Positions 55,226-63,671 of a stretch of 64,000 nt of DNA are shown in pieces. Under the pieces are notes generated by a model that was not told the origin of the DNA, did not search any database, and saw only the letters and a program-made list of their open reading frames with translations. The position numbers were made by a program, and so were the translations under genes. Source of the DNA: Gambelia wislizenii (Eukaryota; Chordata; Lepidosauria; Squamata; Crotaphytidae); NCBI GenBank assembly GCA_030847615.1, contig JAUMIR010000001.1, forward strand, positions 61,517,501 to 61,581,500, in the 5' to 3' direction. Every line of letters begins with the position of its first letter. The stretch's first letter is position 1.

Positions 55226-58132
55226 TCAAAGCATCCCCGACAGATGGCCATCCAGCCTCTGTTTAAAGACCTCCAAGGAAGGAGACCCCACCACGCTCCG
55301 AGGGAGTGTGTTCCACTGCCAAACAGCTCTTACTGTCAAAAAGTTCCTCCTCATGTTGAGGTGGAATCTCTGTTCCTGGAGCTTGCACCGATTGCTCCAT
55401 GTTCCAGTCTCTGGAGCAGCAGAAAACAAGCCTGCTCCATCCTCAGCGTGACATCCCTTCAAATACTTAAACAGGGCTATCATATCGCCTCTAAACCGTC
55501 TTTTTTCCAGGCTAAACATACCCAGCTCCCTAAGTCTCTCCTCATAAGGCATCGTTTCCAGACCTTTCACCATTTTAGTTGCCCTTCTCTGGACACTCTC
55601 CAATTTGTCAATATCCTTTCTGAATTGTGGTGCCCAGAACTGGACACAGTATTCTAAGTGAGGTCTGACCAAGGCAGAATAGAGTGGCACTATTACTTCC
55701 CTTGATCTAGACACTATACTTCTATTGATACAGCCCAAAATTGCATTGGCCTTTTTAGCTGCTGCATCACACTGTTGGCTCATGTTCAACTTGTGGTCTA
55801 CTAGGACTCCTAGATCCCTTTCGCACGTAGTCTCATTCAGCCAGGTCTCTCCCATCCTATATTTATGCATTTCATTTTTCCGCCCTAAATGCAGTACTTT
55901 ACATTTCTCCATATTGAATTTCATTTTGTTAGCTTTGGCCCAGTTCTCCAGTCTATCCAGGTCATTCTGAATTTTGATCCTGTCCTCTAGGGTATTAGCT
56001 ACTCCTCCCAATTTGGTGTCATCTGCAAATTTGATAAGTATGCCCCTAATTCCCTCATCTAAGTCATTGATAAAGATGTTGAATAGCACTGTGCCCAGGA
56101 CAGAACCCTGTGGCACCCCACTGGTCACATCTTTCCAAGACGAAGAGGAGCCACTGCTGAGCACCCTTTGGGTTCGGCCGGTCAACCAATTACAAATCCA
56201 TTGAACAGTTAACTTGTCTAGCCCACATTCTACAAGCTTGTTTGCAAGAATGTCATGGGGAACCTTGTCAAAGGCCTTACTGAAATCAAGGTATGCAATG
56301 TCCACAGCATTCCCTTCATCTACCAAGCTGGTAACTTTATCAAAAAAAGAGATCAGATTAGTCTGGCATGACTTGTTTCTCTGAAACCCATGTTGACTTT
56401 TTGTGATTATGGCATTGCCTTCTAAATGTTCACAGACTCTCTGTTTAATGATCTGCTCTAGAATCTTCCCTGGTATTGATGTCAGACTAACTGGACGATA
56501 ATTGTTGGGATCCTCTTTTTTCCCCTTTTTGAAGATGGGAACAACGTTTGCCCTCCTCCAGTCTGCTGGGACTTCTCCTGTTCTCCAGGAGTTCTCAAAG
56601 ATTATTGCCAATGGCTCTGAGATTATATTTGCCAGCTCTTTTAATAGTCTTGGATGTAGTTCATCTGGTCCTGGAGATTTAAATTCATTTAGATTAAGAA
56701 GGTATTCCTGTACTACCTCTTTACTTATTTTGAGCTGGATTTCCCCTATTGTGTCCTCTGTTCCATTATCCTCAGGTTGGTCCTCCTTTTCCTTTTCTGA
56801 AAACACTGAGGCAAAGAAGGTGTTGAGTAATTCTGCCTTTCTCTGTCCCCTGTTAGCATTTTGCCATCTTCTCCACGTAGCGGCCCTATCATTTCCTTCT
56901 TCCTCCTTTTGCTGCGGACATACCCCAAAAAAAACCTTTTTATTGTTCTTAACCTCCCTAGCAAGCCTGAGCTCATTCTGCGCTTTATCTTTTCTGACTT
57001 TACTCCTACACGTGTTCGCTATCTGTTTGAATTCGGTGATTTCCCCCCTTTTCCATTTCCTATACATGTTCCGTTTAAAACTTAGCTCCATTGAAAGTTC
57101 TTTAGTCATCCATCCTGGTTTCTTGAGACACCTCCCATTTTTCTTCCTCAATGGTACTGTTTGAAATTGTGCCTTCAGTATCTCCCTTTTGAGAAAGTCC
57201 CATCCGTCTTGAGGTCTCTTCTCTTTTAGTATTCCTGACCATGGGATCATCCCAAGTATTTCCCTGAGTTTACTGAAATCAGCTCTCCTAAAGTCAAGAA
57301 TACGTGTCTGACTATGCCTGGCTTCTCCTTTCCATTGTATAACAAACTCCAGGAGAACATGATCACTCTCACCTAAGGATCCCACCACTTGCACCCCATT
57401 AACCAGGTCGTCTCTGTTGGTTAGGATCAGATGTAAAATAGCTGACCCCCTTGTTGCCTCTTCCACCTTTTGGACCATGAAATTGTCTTCCAGGCATGTA
57501 AGGAATTTGCTAGACCTTGTAGTTTTGGCTGAGTTAGATTGCCAGCAAATATCAGGATAGTTGAAGTCCCCCATCACTACTACATCTCTCCTTTCTGCAT
57601 GTATGTTCATCTGTTCTAGAAAGGCAACATCCAATTCCTCCGTCTGATTTGGGGGTCTGTAGTAGAGTCCCACAATAACATCCCTGTTGTTTCCCTCCCC
57701 TTTAATTTTTATCCAGATGCTCTCCACCTGGCTTCCAGTATTGATGTCGTGGATCACTTCACTGGTGTAAATATCCCTGACATATAATGCTATTCCTCCT
57801 CCTTTCCTGTTTGGCCTGTTTCTCCTATAAAGGTTATACCCCTCTATTCCTACATTCCAATCATGAAACTCATCCCACCAGGTTTCAGTAATGCCTATTA
57901 TATCATATTTGTTTTGTAGTGCAAGGAGTTCAAGTTCATCTTGCTTATTTCCCATGCTCTGTGCATTCGTGTAGAGACATCTGAGACCATGTGTTCCCTT
58001 TACTTGCTCCCTGTGCAAGTTTTTTTGCCTCCCACTGTTGGGTCCTTGCGCTGTTTGCCTTGTTCCCTCTATGACAGTTTGACTATTTTCTCCAGCCCTT
58101 TTGCCTTCCAGAATACTGTCTCCCTCCCCCAT
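55226..58132 (-). CDS. CR1 ORF2: APE endonuclease and reverse transcriptase
   Basis: I choose ATG 58132, just after the ORF1 stop (968 residues); the open frame extends to 58291 but overlaps ORF1. Endonuclease: 'LYTNAQSMGNK' (Asn 56), 'IGITETWWDE' (Glu 83), 'VMGDFNYPDICW' (188-191), 'SDHVLLE' (256-258). RT: 'VDIAYLDFSKAFDKVPHD' (motif A, about 614-622), 'SGVPQGSVLG', 'KFADDTKLGG' (catalytic FADD 702-705). It ends 'LEVFKQRLDGHLSGML', the usual CR1 end. Residues about 402-431 are in a shifted frame (two compensating indels) and two residues are missing in 'GEITEFKQ'. The protein nicks target DNA and copies its own RNA. Activity is uncertain. Confidence 0.88.
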   Translation of the reverse strand: MGEGDSILEGKRAGENSQTVIEGTRQTAQGPNSGRQKNLHREQVKGTHGLRCLYTNAQSMGNKQDELELLALQNKYDIIGITETWWDEFHDWNVGIEGYNLYRRNRPNRKGGGIALYVRDIYTSEVIHDINTGSQVESIWIKIKGEGNNRDVIVGLYYRPPNQTEELDVAFLEQMNIHAERRDVVVMGDFNYPDICWQSNSAKTTRSSKFLTCLEDNFMVQKVEEATRGSAILHLILTNRDDLVNGVQVVGSLGESDHVLLEFVIQWKGEARHSQTRILDFRRADFSKLREILGMIPWSGILKEKRPQDGWDFLKREILKAQFQTVPLRKKNGRCLKKPGWMTKELSMELSFKRNMYRKWKRGEITEFKQIANTCRSKVRKDKAQNELRLAREVKNNKKVFFGVCPQQKEEEGNDRAATWRRWQNANRGQRKAELLNTFFASVFSEKEKEDQPEDNGTEDTIGEIQLKISKEVVQEYLLNLNEFKSPGPDELHPRLLKELANIISEPLAIIFENSWRTGEVPADWRRANVVPIFKKGKKEDPNNYRPVSLTSIPGKILEQIIKQRVCEHLEGNAIITKSQHGFQRNKSCQTNLISFFDKVTSLVDEGNAVDIAYLDFSKAFDKVPHDILANKLVECGLDKLTVQWICNWLTGRTQRVLSSGSSSSWKDVTSGVPQGSVLGTVLFNIFINDLDEGIRGILIKFADDTKLGGVANTLEDRIKIQNDLDRLENWAKANKMKFNMEKCKVLHLGRKNEMHKYRMGETWLNETTCERDLGVLVDHKLNMSQQCDAAAKKANAILGCINRSIVSRSREVIVPLYSALVRPHLEYCVQFWAPQFRKDIDKLESVQRRATKMVKGLETMPYEERLRELGMFSLEKRRFRGDMIALFKYLKGCHAEDGAGLFSAAPETGTWSNRCKLQEQRFHLNMRRNFLTVRAVWQWNTLPRSVVGSPSLEVFKQRLDGHLSGML

Positions 58133-58137
58133 TTGAC

Positions 58138-59115
58138 TCAGTTTAAAGCCCTCCTGATCAAATTCTTGAGACTGTTGGCAAAAATTTTTCTTCCAACTGT
58201 TGTAAGATGCACCCCATCTCTTGCCAGAAGTCCCCCCGCATGGAAGCGCAGTCCATGATCCAAGAATCCAATTTGTTCTCGGCGACACCATCTACAGAGC
58301 CAGTTGTTTACGTCGGCTATTTTCCTCTCCCTTCTTGGACCATGCCCTTCAACTGGCAGAAGAGACGAGATGACCACCTGTGCGTTCATTTCTTTCAGCT
58401 TCCTCCCCAGGGCCTCATAATCTCTTCTGATCTTGGGAAAGCTGTGCCTTGCAGTATCATTGGTTCCCACATGGACCAAAAGGAAGGGGTAATGATCCGT
58501 AGGCTTGACGAGTCTTGTCAGCCTCTCGGTCACATCACAGATCTTTGCCCCAGGGAGACAACACACCTCCCGAGTCATCTTGTCAGGCCCACATACCACT
58601 GCTTCTGTACCCCGCAGCAAGGAGTCCCCCACTACCACCACACGCCTCCGCTGAGGCTTCGCAGCTGCTGTTCCTTGTGGTGGTCCTCTCAAGGTCCCCT
58701 GCTCTACCCCTGAAGTCTGTCCATGCTGTTCTTCCTCGTTGTCCTTGATAAGGGAAAGGGCTTCGAATCGATTCTGTAGCTGCAAGCTGCTGGAAGAATC
58801 CCTGAATTTTCTTGTTCTGTGTGTGACATTGCTCCAGCTGTCTACTTCCTGTGTCCGTGAAGTGACCCTCTCCTCCACAGCCACTTCCTCTGTGCGGTCC
58901 CCATCCAAGACTGTTCGTTCTGTTCTGTCCAGGAAAACCTCTTGCTCACGAATCTGTTGAAGTGTAGCTACCCGTGTCTCCAGCTGCTGTACTTTCTCCT
59001 CCAAGAGGGCTACCAGCTTGCATTTGGTGCATGTGAAGTTCTCCACGTCTGTAGACAAGAATACAAACATCGCACAAGTGTTGCAAGTGACTGCTGCAGT
59101 CCCCTCAGTGTCCAT
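58138..59115 (-). CDS. CR1 ORF1 protein with zinc-binding, coiled-coil and GDSL-type esterase regions
   Basis: A 325-residue protein. Residues 11-32 hold a C-x2-C-x14-C-x2-C zinc-binding pattern, followed by a leucine-rich coiled coil (about 34-60) and a charged linker. From residue 158 a SGNH/GDSL hydrolase-like domain has 'VVVVGDSLLRG' (nucleophile Ser165), 'VHVGTNDTARH' (Asn219) and 'ARDGVHLTTVG' (Asp300, His303). ORF1 proteins with an esterase domain are known in CR1/L2-group LINEs; they are thought to act in the RNP or in membrane/lipid contact. Downstream ORF2 starts six bases after its TGA (58140-58138). Open and without visible lesions. Confidence 0.85.
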   Translation of the reverse strand: MDTEGTAAVTCNTCAMFVFLSTDVENFTCTKCKLVALLEEKVQQLETRVATLQQIREQEVFLDRTERTVLDGDRTEEVAVEERVTSRTQEVDSWSNVTHRTRKFRDSSSSLQLQNRFEALSLIKDNEEEQHGQTSGVEQGTLRGPPQGTAAAKPQRRRVVVVGDSLLRGTEAVVCGPDKMTREVCCLPGAKICDVTERLTRLVKPTDHYPFLLVHVGTNDTARHSFPKIRRDYEALGRKLKEMNAQVVISSLLPVEGHGPRRERKIADVNNWLCRWCRREQIGFLDHGLRFHAGGLLARDGVHLTTVGRKIFANSLKNLIRRALN

Positions 59116-59210
59116 GATGAGAGCTTTTAGGTAATCTAAGAACTCTTAGTTAACGCTGAGAATGGTAAGCTGTACTTTTAGGTCTGCTGTATTTTTGTGC
59201 GTGCGCCGCT

Positions 59211-59707
59211 GGCTCTTGAGGATAAAAGGGCAAGGTCAGAAGTTCGAGCCCCTCAGCAACAAGCAGCCTCTCCCAACAGTTTTTTTTAAAAAAATTCAAT
59301 CTCCCCAGTCAGAATGGCTGTCCAGAAGTTGCTTCCTTCTTCTCCCTGGCAGGAAACTGGCAGGAAACTTGCTGTCCAGAAGCTGCTCTCCTTCTCTCTG
59401 GCAGGAAACTGGCCTGGAAAGCCTCTGCAAGGACTTATGTAGAGCTAGGCTCCCAGCTCCACCCCCTAATGACTCACAGGTGTGACTCACAGGTGTGACT
59501 CACAGGAAGGCTCTTGAGGGTAAAAGGGCAAGGTCAGAAGTTCAAGCCCCTCAGCAACAAGCAGCCTCTCCCAACAGTTTTAAAAAAAAAATTCAATCTC
59601 CCCAGTCAGAATGGCTGTCCAGAAGTTGCTTCCTTCTTCTCCCTGGCAGGAAACTGGCAGGAAACTTGCTGTCCAGAAGCTGCTCTCCTTCTCTCTGGCA
59701 GGAAACT
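59211..59707 (-). repeat. CR1 5' UTR tandem duplication (period 298 bp)
   Basis: The block from 'ggctcttgaggataaaaggg' (59211) recurs at 59509 ('ggctcttgagggtaaaaggg') with high identity through 'agctgctctccttctctctg' and 'gcaggaaact'. The second unit is cut by the insertion end at about 59703. Between the units are three 'gtgactcacag'-type short repeats (about 59470-59506). Tandem promoter monomers of this kind are known in other LINEs; here a regulatory role is an inference. Confidence 0.85.
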
Positions 59708-60350
59708 TCACTAAGAGCAGTGCTGTCAATATTAAGTTGTGATAGTTCATGGGCTATTCGAGCAGAACGACGCTCAGGCCGTCCATTATCTGCAGAGTCT
59801 TGCATGGTTCTGATGTTCCAGCATGCAAGTGTCAGTTTATTTACACCTTTGGAGGCCTATGTGTGCCTTTGTTTCTTTGCCTTGGTTTGACCACATCAGA
59901 AGATGCTCGTTGGCCGCGGCTAGCCAACCAGGTAGTTGGGGATGAGCTTTCATTAGGCCACCTTTTCTAGGCCCCTCTCCATATGGAGCAAGCAGTGCTC
60001 TCCTTAAAAAAGGCTGCTTGATCGTTCAGGATGCTGCCGAACAAGACTGTCATCTCCCAGGTCAGCCTCAAGTGACCAAAGTCCTGAACCGCCTGCATGC
60101 AGGGTTGGGTCTGCGGCTTCCAGTGCATCTTTACACCTGCCGTTTCATCCCTCGCCTATCACTACAAGGCTTTTTTTGAATTGGATTTGTCCTTCGAGCC
60201 TGTGCAATGGATTTTTCTGGTGGACTGCAGCGTGCACAGAACTGGCCTCACCCTTTAAACCAAAGGTTCATCTGCTGTGGCCTTGCAAGCATGGATGGTA
60301 GCAGCGAGGTCCTCGGGTCGCAGGTTTGATTAGAGTTTCCTTCTCTTAGA

Positions 60351-61196
60351 TCATAGAATCATAGAATTGCAGAGTTGGAAGAGACCACGAGGGCCATCCA
60401 GTCCAACCCCCTGCCATGCAGGAAATCACGATCAAAGCATCCCTGACAGATGGCCATCCAGCCTCTGTTTAAAGACCTCCAAGGAAGGAGACCCCACCAT
60501 GCTCCGAGGGAGTGTGTTCCACTGCCAAACAGCTCTTACTGTCAAAAAGTTCCTCCTAATGTTGAGGTGGAATCTCTGTTCCTGGAGCTTGCATCCATTG
60601 CTCCGTGTTCCAGTCTCTGGAGCAGCAGAAAAACAAGCCTGCTCCATCCTTAATGGGACACCCCTTCAAATACTTAAACAGGGCTATCATATCGCCTCTT
60701 AACCGTCTTTTTTCCAGGCTAAACATATCCAGCTCCCTAAGGCTCTCCTCATAAGGCATTGTTTCAAGACCTTTCACCATTTTAATCGCCCTCCTCTGGA
60801 CATGCTCCAATTTGTCAATGTCCTTTTTGAATTGTGGTGCCCAGAACTGGACACAGTATTCTAGGTGAGGTCTGACCAAGGCAGAATAGAGCGGCACTAT
60901 TACTTCCCTTCATCTGGACACTATATTTCTATTGATGCAGCCCAAAATCACATTGGCCTTTTTAGCTGCTGCATCACACTGTTGACTCATGTTCAACTTG
61001 TGGTCTACTAGGACTCCTAGATCCCTTTCGCACGTAGTCTCATTCAGCCAGGTCTCCCCCATCCTATATCTATGCATTTCATTTTTTCACCCTAAGTGCA
61101 GTACCTTACATTTCTCCGTATTGAATTTCATTTTGTTAGCTTTGGCCCAGCTCTCCAGTTTATCCAGGTCATCTTGAATTTTGATCCTGTCCTCCA
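60351..61196 (-). mobile_element. CR1 LINE, 5'-truncated, inserted in LINE-X copy 2
   Basis: It runs from the tail ('tcatagaatcatagaattgc', 60351) to 'gatcctgtcctcc' at about 61193, where the endpoint lies in the C-terminal RT region. The target is continuous on either side: 'tttccttctctta' and 'gatggttggcc' join as in LINE-X copy 1 (34.98-35.05 kb). 'agat' is present at both edges (shared or a short target duplication). The frame 60897-60556 carries '[18 protein letters not shown]'. Very similar to the 55-kb CR1. Confidence 0.9.
60432..60897 (-). pseudogene. CR1 ORF2 C-terminal remnant
   Basis: Two open pieces (60897-60556 and 60647-60432) give '[19 protein letters not shown]', '[17 protein letters not shown]' and then the natural end 'FKQRLDGHLSGML'. 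They are separated by a frameshift in an A-run within 'GLFSAAPET'. There is no RT core. Confidence 0.8.
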
Positions 61197-61420
61197 GATG
61201 GTTGGCCTTACAGGGTTGGACGAGTACCATCTGCCCAGGTTTGGGATTAGAGTTTTCCTTTTCCTAGAATGGTTGCCATAAGGCTAGGGAGCCCATCCTG
61301 CCCTTTGACCTGTCTGGCATGAGAGACCCTGCCGGCGGCTATTATGCCACCGCCAGCATAACTTAAAACATCATTAGGGTATGCAAGCCTCTCTCCCACA
61401 ACAAGGGGCATCAATGGAGA

Positions 61421-61940
61421 GGAATGGGGAGTAAAACCCAATTAAACCAGGAGCATTTACCTCTGAATAATCATACCAGACAGTCTTCTGGGAGGTTTAA
61501 GCAGGGGTATCCAACATTGGTGGAGATAATATTGTGAAATCTTTGTGGGTACCATCACATAAACTATTGCCCTGATCGGGAACACAATTTCTTTTTCATG
61601 TGAGAGGTCAGGTCCTTCGGGTTCTAGAGTCATTGGTGTCTATGACAACCATATTGCCAACCAATGGTTTGGAGGATCCACCAGTCAGGAAGCTACACAA
61701 GAATAGAATAGCCAGGAAACTCCTGGCTTCAACCCAATAGAGCTAAATCAAGTGCCACTTAGTGACCAAAGCAAATAATGGCATTATGCATGCTTACATG
61801 TTAGGAGCTCAGAAAATTCCTTTGTATTCCATCTGTATGCCCAGTGGTGGCACTAGGGGTGTGTGGAGAGGCTGAACCGCACCAGGTGACACCATCGGAG
61901 TGAAGCGTGACACTTGCCTTAGTAACTCCACAGTGTATGC
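61421..61940. other. No recognisable feature
   Basis: Unique-looking non-coding sequence between LINE-X copy 2 and a SINE. Confidence 0.45.
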
Positions 61941-61942
61941 CT

Positions 61943-62174
61943 GCACTGTGGTATAGTGGTTTGAGCTTCAGGGTATGATTCTGGAGACCAGGGTTCAAAT
62001 CTCTGCTCAGCCACGGAAACTTACGGGGTGACTTTAAGCAAGTCACACACTCTCAGCCTCAGATGGAGGCAACGGCAAAACCTCTGAACAAATCTTGCCA
62101 AGAAAACCCCATGATAGGTTTGCTTTAGGTACTCCATAAATAAGAAATGACTTGAAGGCACATAACAACGACAA
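61943..62174 (+). mobile_element. Sauria-type SINE, full length
   Basis: It has the complete set of blocks: 'gcactgtggtatagtggttt' (A-box region), 'ctggagaccagggttcaaat' (B box), 'gactttaagcaagtcacaca', 'ctctgaacaaatcttgccaa', 'gaaaaccccatgataggttt', 'aaatgacttgaaggcacata' and an (aac/acg)n tail. It is the most complete SINE of the five. Confidence 0.75.
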
Positions 62175-62220
62175 TGCTTGACATATCTTTATTTACATGA
62201 TAAAACAGCATTCTATATGA

Positions 62221-62527
62221 CAGGGATGGACAATTGTTGAAAGGGTGGGGACCACTTTTTGCCCCTGTATTTCTCTCCAGTGGGCTGTGCCATTGCATTT
62301 CACTGTGTTGGAAGTGACATTCCATCACTTATGGCCACCATTTTGGCTTATTTTCAACTTATTTCTTTTGTTTTGTTTTTCAGGGGTTTTGGTGAGGGAA
62401 GTGAACTGCTACATTTGCAGCTGGTTGTTTTGGCTGTGCTTTGTGGGTTGCTGTGAAGGCTTTAGGTTGCACAAAAATGGGATACAGGGACCACATGCAG
62501 CCCACAAACTGCACATTGCCCACCCTG
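62221..62527. mobile_element. hAT-like MITE, 307 bp
   Basis: The left terminus is CAGGGATGGACAATTG and the right CACATTGCCCACCCTG, inverted with a few mismatches. The flanking octamers ctatatga and cttatgaa are similar after one shift, a decayed 8-bp duplication at best. No transposase. The frame 62245-62667 crosses the right end and is chance. Confidence 0.55.
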
Positions 62528-63344
62528 CTTATGAAAACTGGGCTGAGGTGTTTGCTATGGGCAGATGTAATTTCACAAAATACCAAACAAATGTCCTCTC
62601 AAATGATACACATACCCTTGTAGGCGACCATTCTGGGCAGATAAAACAAACTGCCAGTAATGCATGAGGTATGCATTTTATATGCCCTGACCCTGAATTG
62701 AAGATAGAAAAAGACAGTGTCTCATAATAGGTTGTAGTTAGGAATAGCATTTTATGATTTCAGCTGTGACAAAGTGGTGAAGTCTCGGAAGTTAAAGAGC
62801 TAATATCTTATAAAAAGTACTGGGTATGTGCTCTTTACCTAGAAGCTAAACAGCCTGGGCATCTTATAACTTTTAGCCTGTCAAATAAAGAAGATGGATG
62901 TATAACTTGACACAATAGAACTGAATTGACCACTGTACCTTCCTTTCACAGCGAACAAATGAGCATGTGGCAGTAACTGCTCAAGATTCCTTTTTGCTAT
63001 GTTCAATCTGCTTGGAGAGGAAATATCCTTTATGAACTGAAGTTTTTGTGATGAGGTTATATCTTAAATCAAGAAATGTATGTCTCCAAAAGAATAAGAA
63101 TGGTTTGTTTCACATATATAGGTTGCAGGTGTTCATTGTTCTCTCATGGATTGAATGCAAACAGACCTAGGTAGAGCTTTGTACAAAACAAGTTAATGAA
63201 GATAGTGAAACCTTGGAAAAGAAATATCAAAGGGTGGAACATAAGAAAATCCCCTCCTCAAGAATGAGAAACTGTGTAAATGCTTGATGTCACTCTCTAC
63301 ATCTCCTGTTAGTATTAATGTAGAATGTTGGTGTCAGAGATTTT
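62528..63344. other. No recognisable feature
   Basis: AT-rich non-coding sequence leading to the second palindrome. Confidence 0.45.
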
Positions 63345-63671
63345 GGACTTTTTTGGATGCAGAATAATAATGCAAGCAGCCTTGTCAGCTTGCGAGGCTG
63401 CTGTGCTGCAAAGCATCCCTTTCATATGACGCTTGCCCCTGCCAGTACTGTTGCGGTACTGCGGGGAGAGTTGAGCGTCATATTTCATCATTTTTTACTC
63501 ATGATCAACTTTTGTGAGTAAAAAACGATGAAATATGACACTCAACTCTCCCCGCGGTACCACAACAGTACTGGCAGGGGCGAGCATCATACGAAAGGAA
63601 CGCGTTGCAGAGCAGCAGCCTCGCAAGCTGACGAGGCTGCTTGCGTTATTTTTCAGCGTCCGAAAAAGTCC
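63345..63671. repeat. Second long palindrome, 327 bp (157-bp arms, 13-nt centre)
   Basis: Bases 63345-63501 are the reverse complement of 63515-63671 with roughly 20 mismatches, more than half of them CpG-type transitions. Outer ends are GGACTTTTT...AAAAAGTCC with TTT on both sides. The start of the inferred undecayed arm (GGACTTTTTCGGACGCTG) resembles the start of the palindrome at 31772 (GGAGATTTTCAGACCTG), so both may be one family. Confidence 0.9.

Larger units (their letters stand above)
55137..59703 (-). mobile_element. CR1 LINE, nearly full length (~4.57 kb)
   Basis: The minus-strand order is: 5' UTR with a duplicated ~200-bp block (59703-59116), ORF1 (59115-58138), ORF2 (58132-55226) and a short 3' UTR ending in (tctatgat)n at about 55160-55137. 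Compared with the uninterrupted LINE-X copy 1, the insertion lies between 'ccttcctcatgga' and 'aacttcactaaga' with about 4 bp of target missing and no target duplication, as expected for CR1. Both ORFs are open, so this is the youngest large element in the window. Confidence 0.92.
51878..61420 (-). mobile_element. LINE-X copy 2, interrupted by two CR1 insertions
   Basis: The reverse complement follows copy 1 (34792-38778) from its 5' end at about 61420 to its 3' end at about 51878. It is interrupted by CR1 at 60351-61196 and at 55137-59703, and lengthened by an internal ~230-bp duplication (about 53720-54130). Net length without these is about 3.9 kb. Flanks differ from those of copy 1, so it is an independent insertion. 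ORF2 has the same frameshift and two stops as copy 1, plus its own lesions. Confidence 0.85.

Noticed and set aside
55244..57164. Plus-strand frames of 137 and 220 codons.
   Set aside because: Antisense shadows of CR1 ORF2; the same shadows appear at the other CR1 copies.
58207..58713. A 168-codon plus-strand frame.
   Set aside because: Antisense of CR1 ORF1; the minus-strand protein has recognisable catalytic motifs and this one has none.
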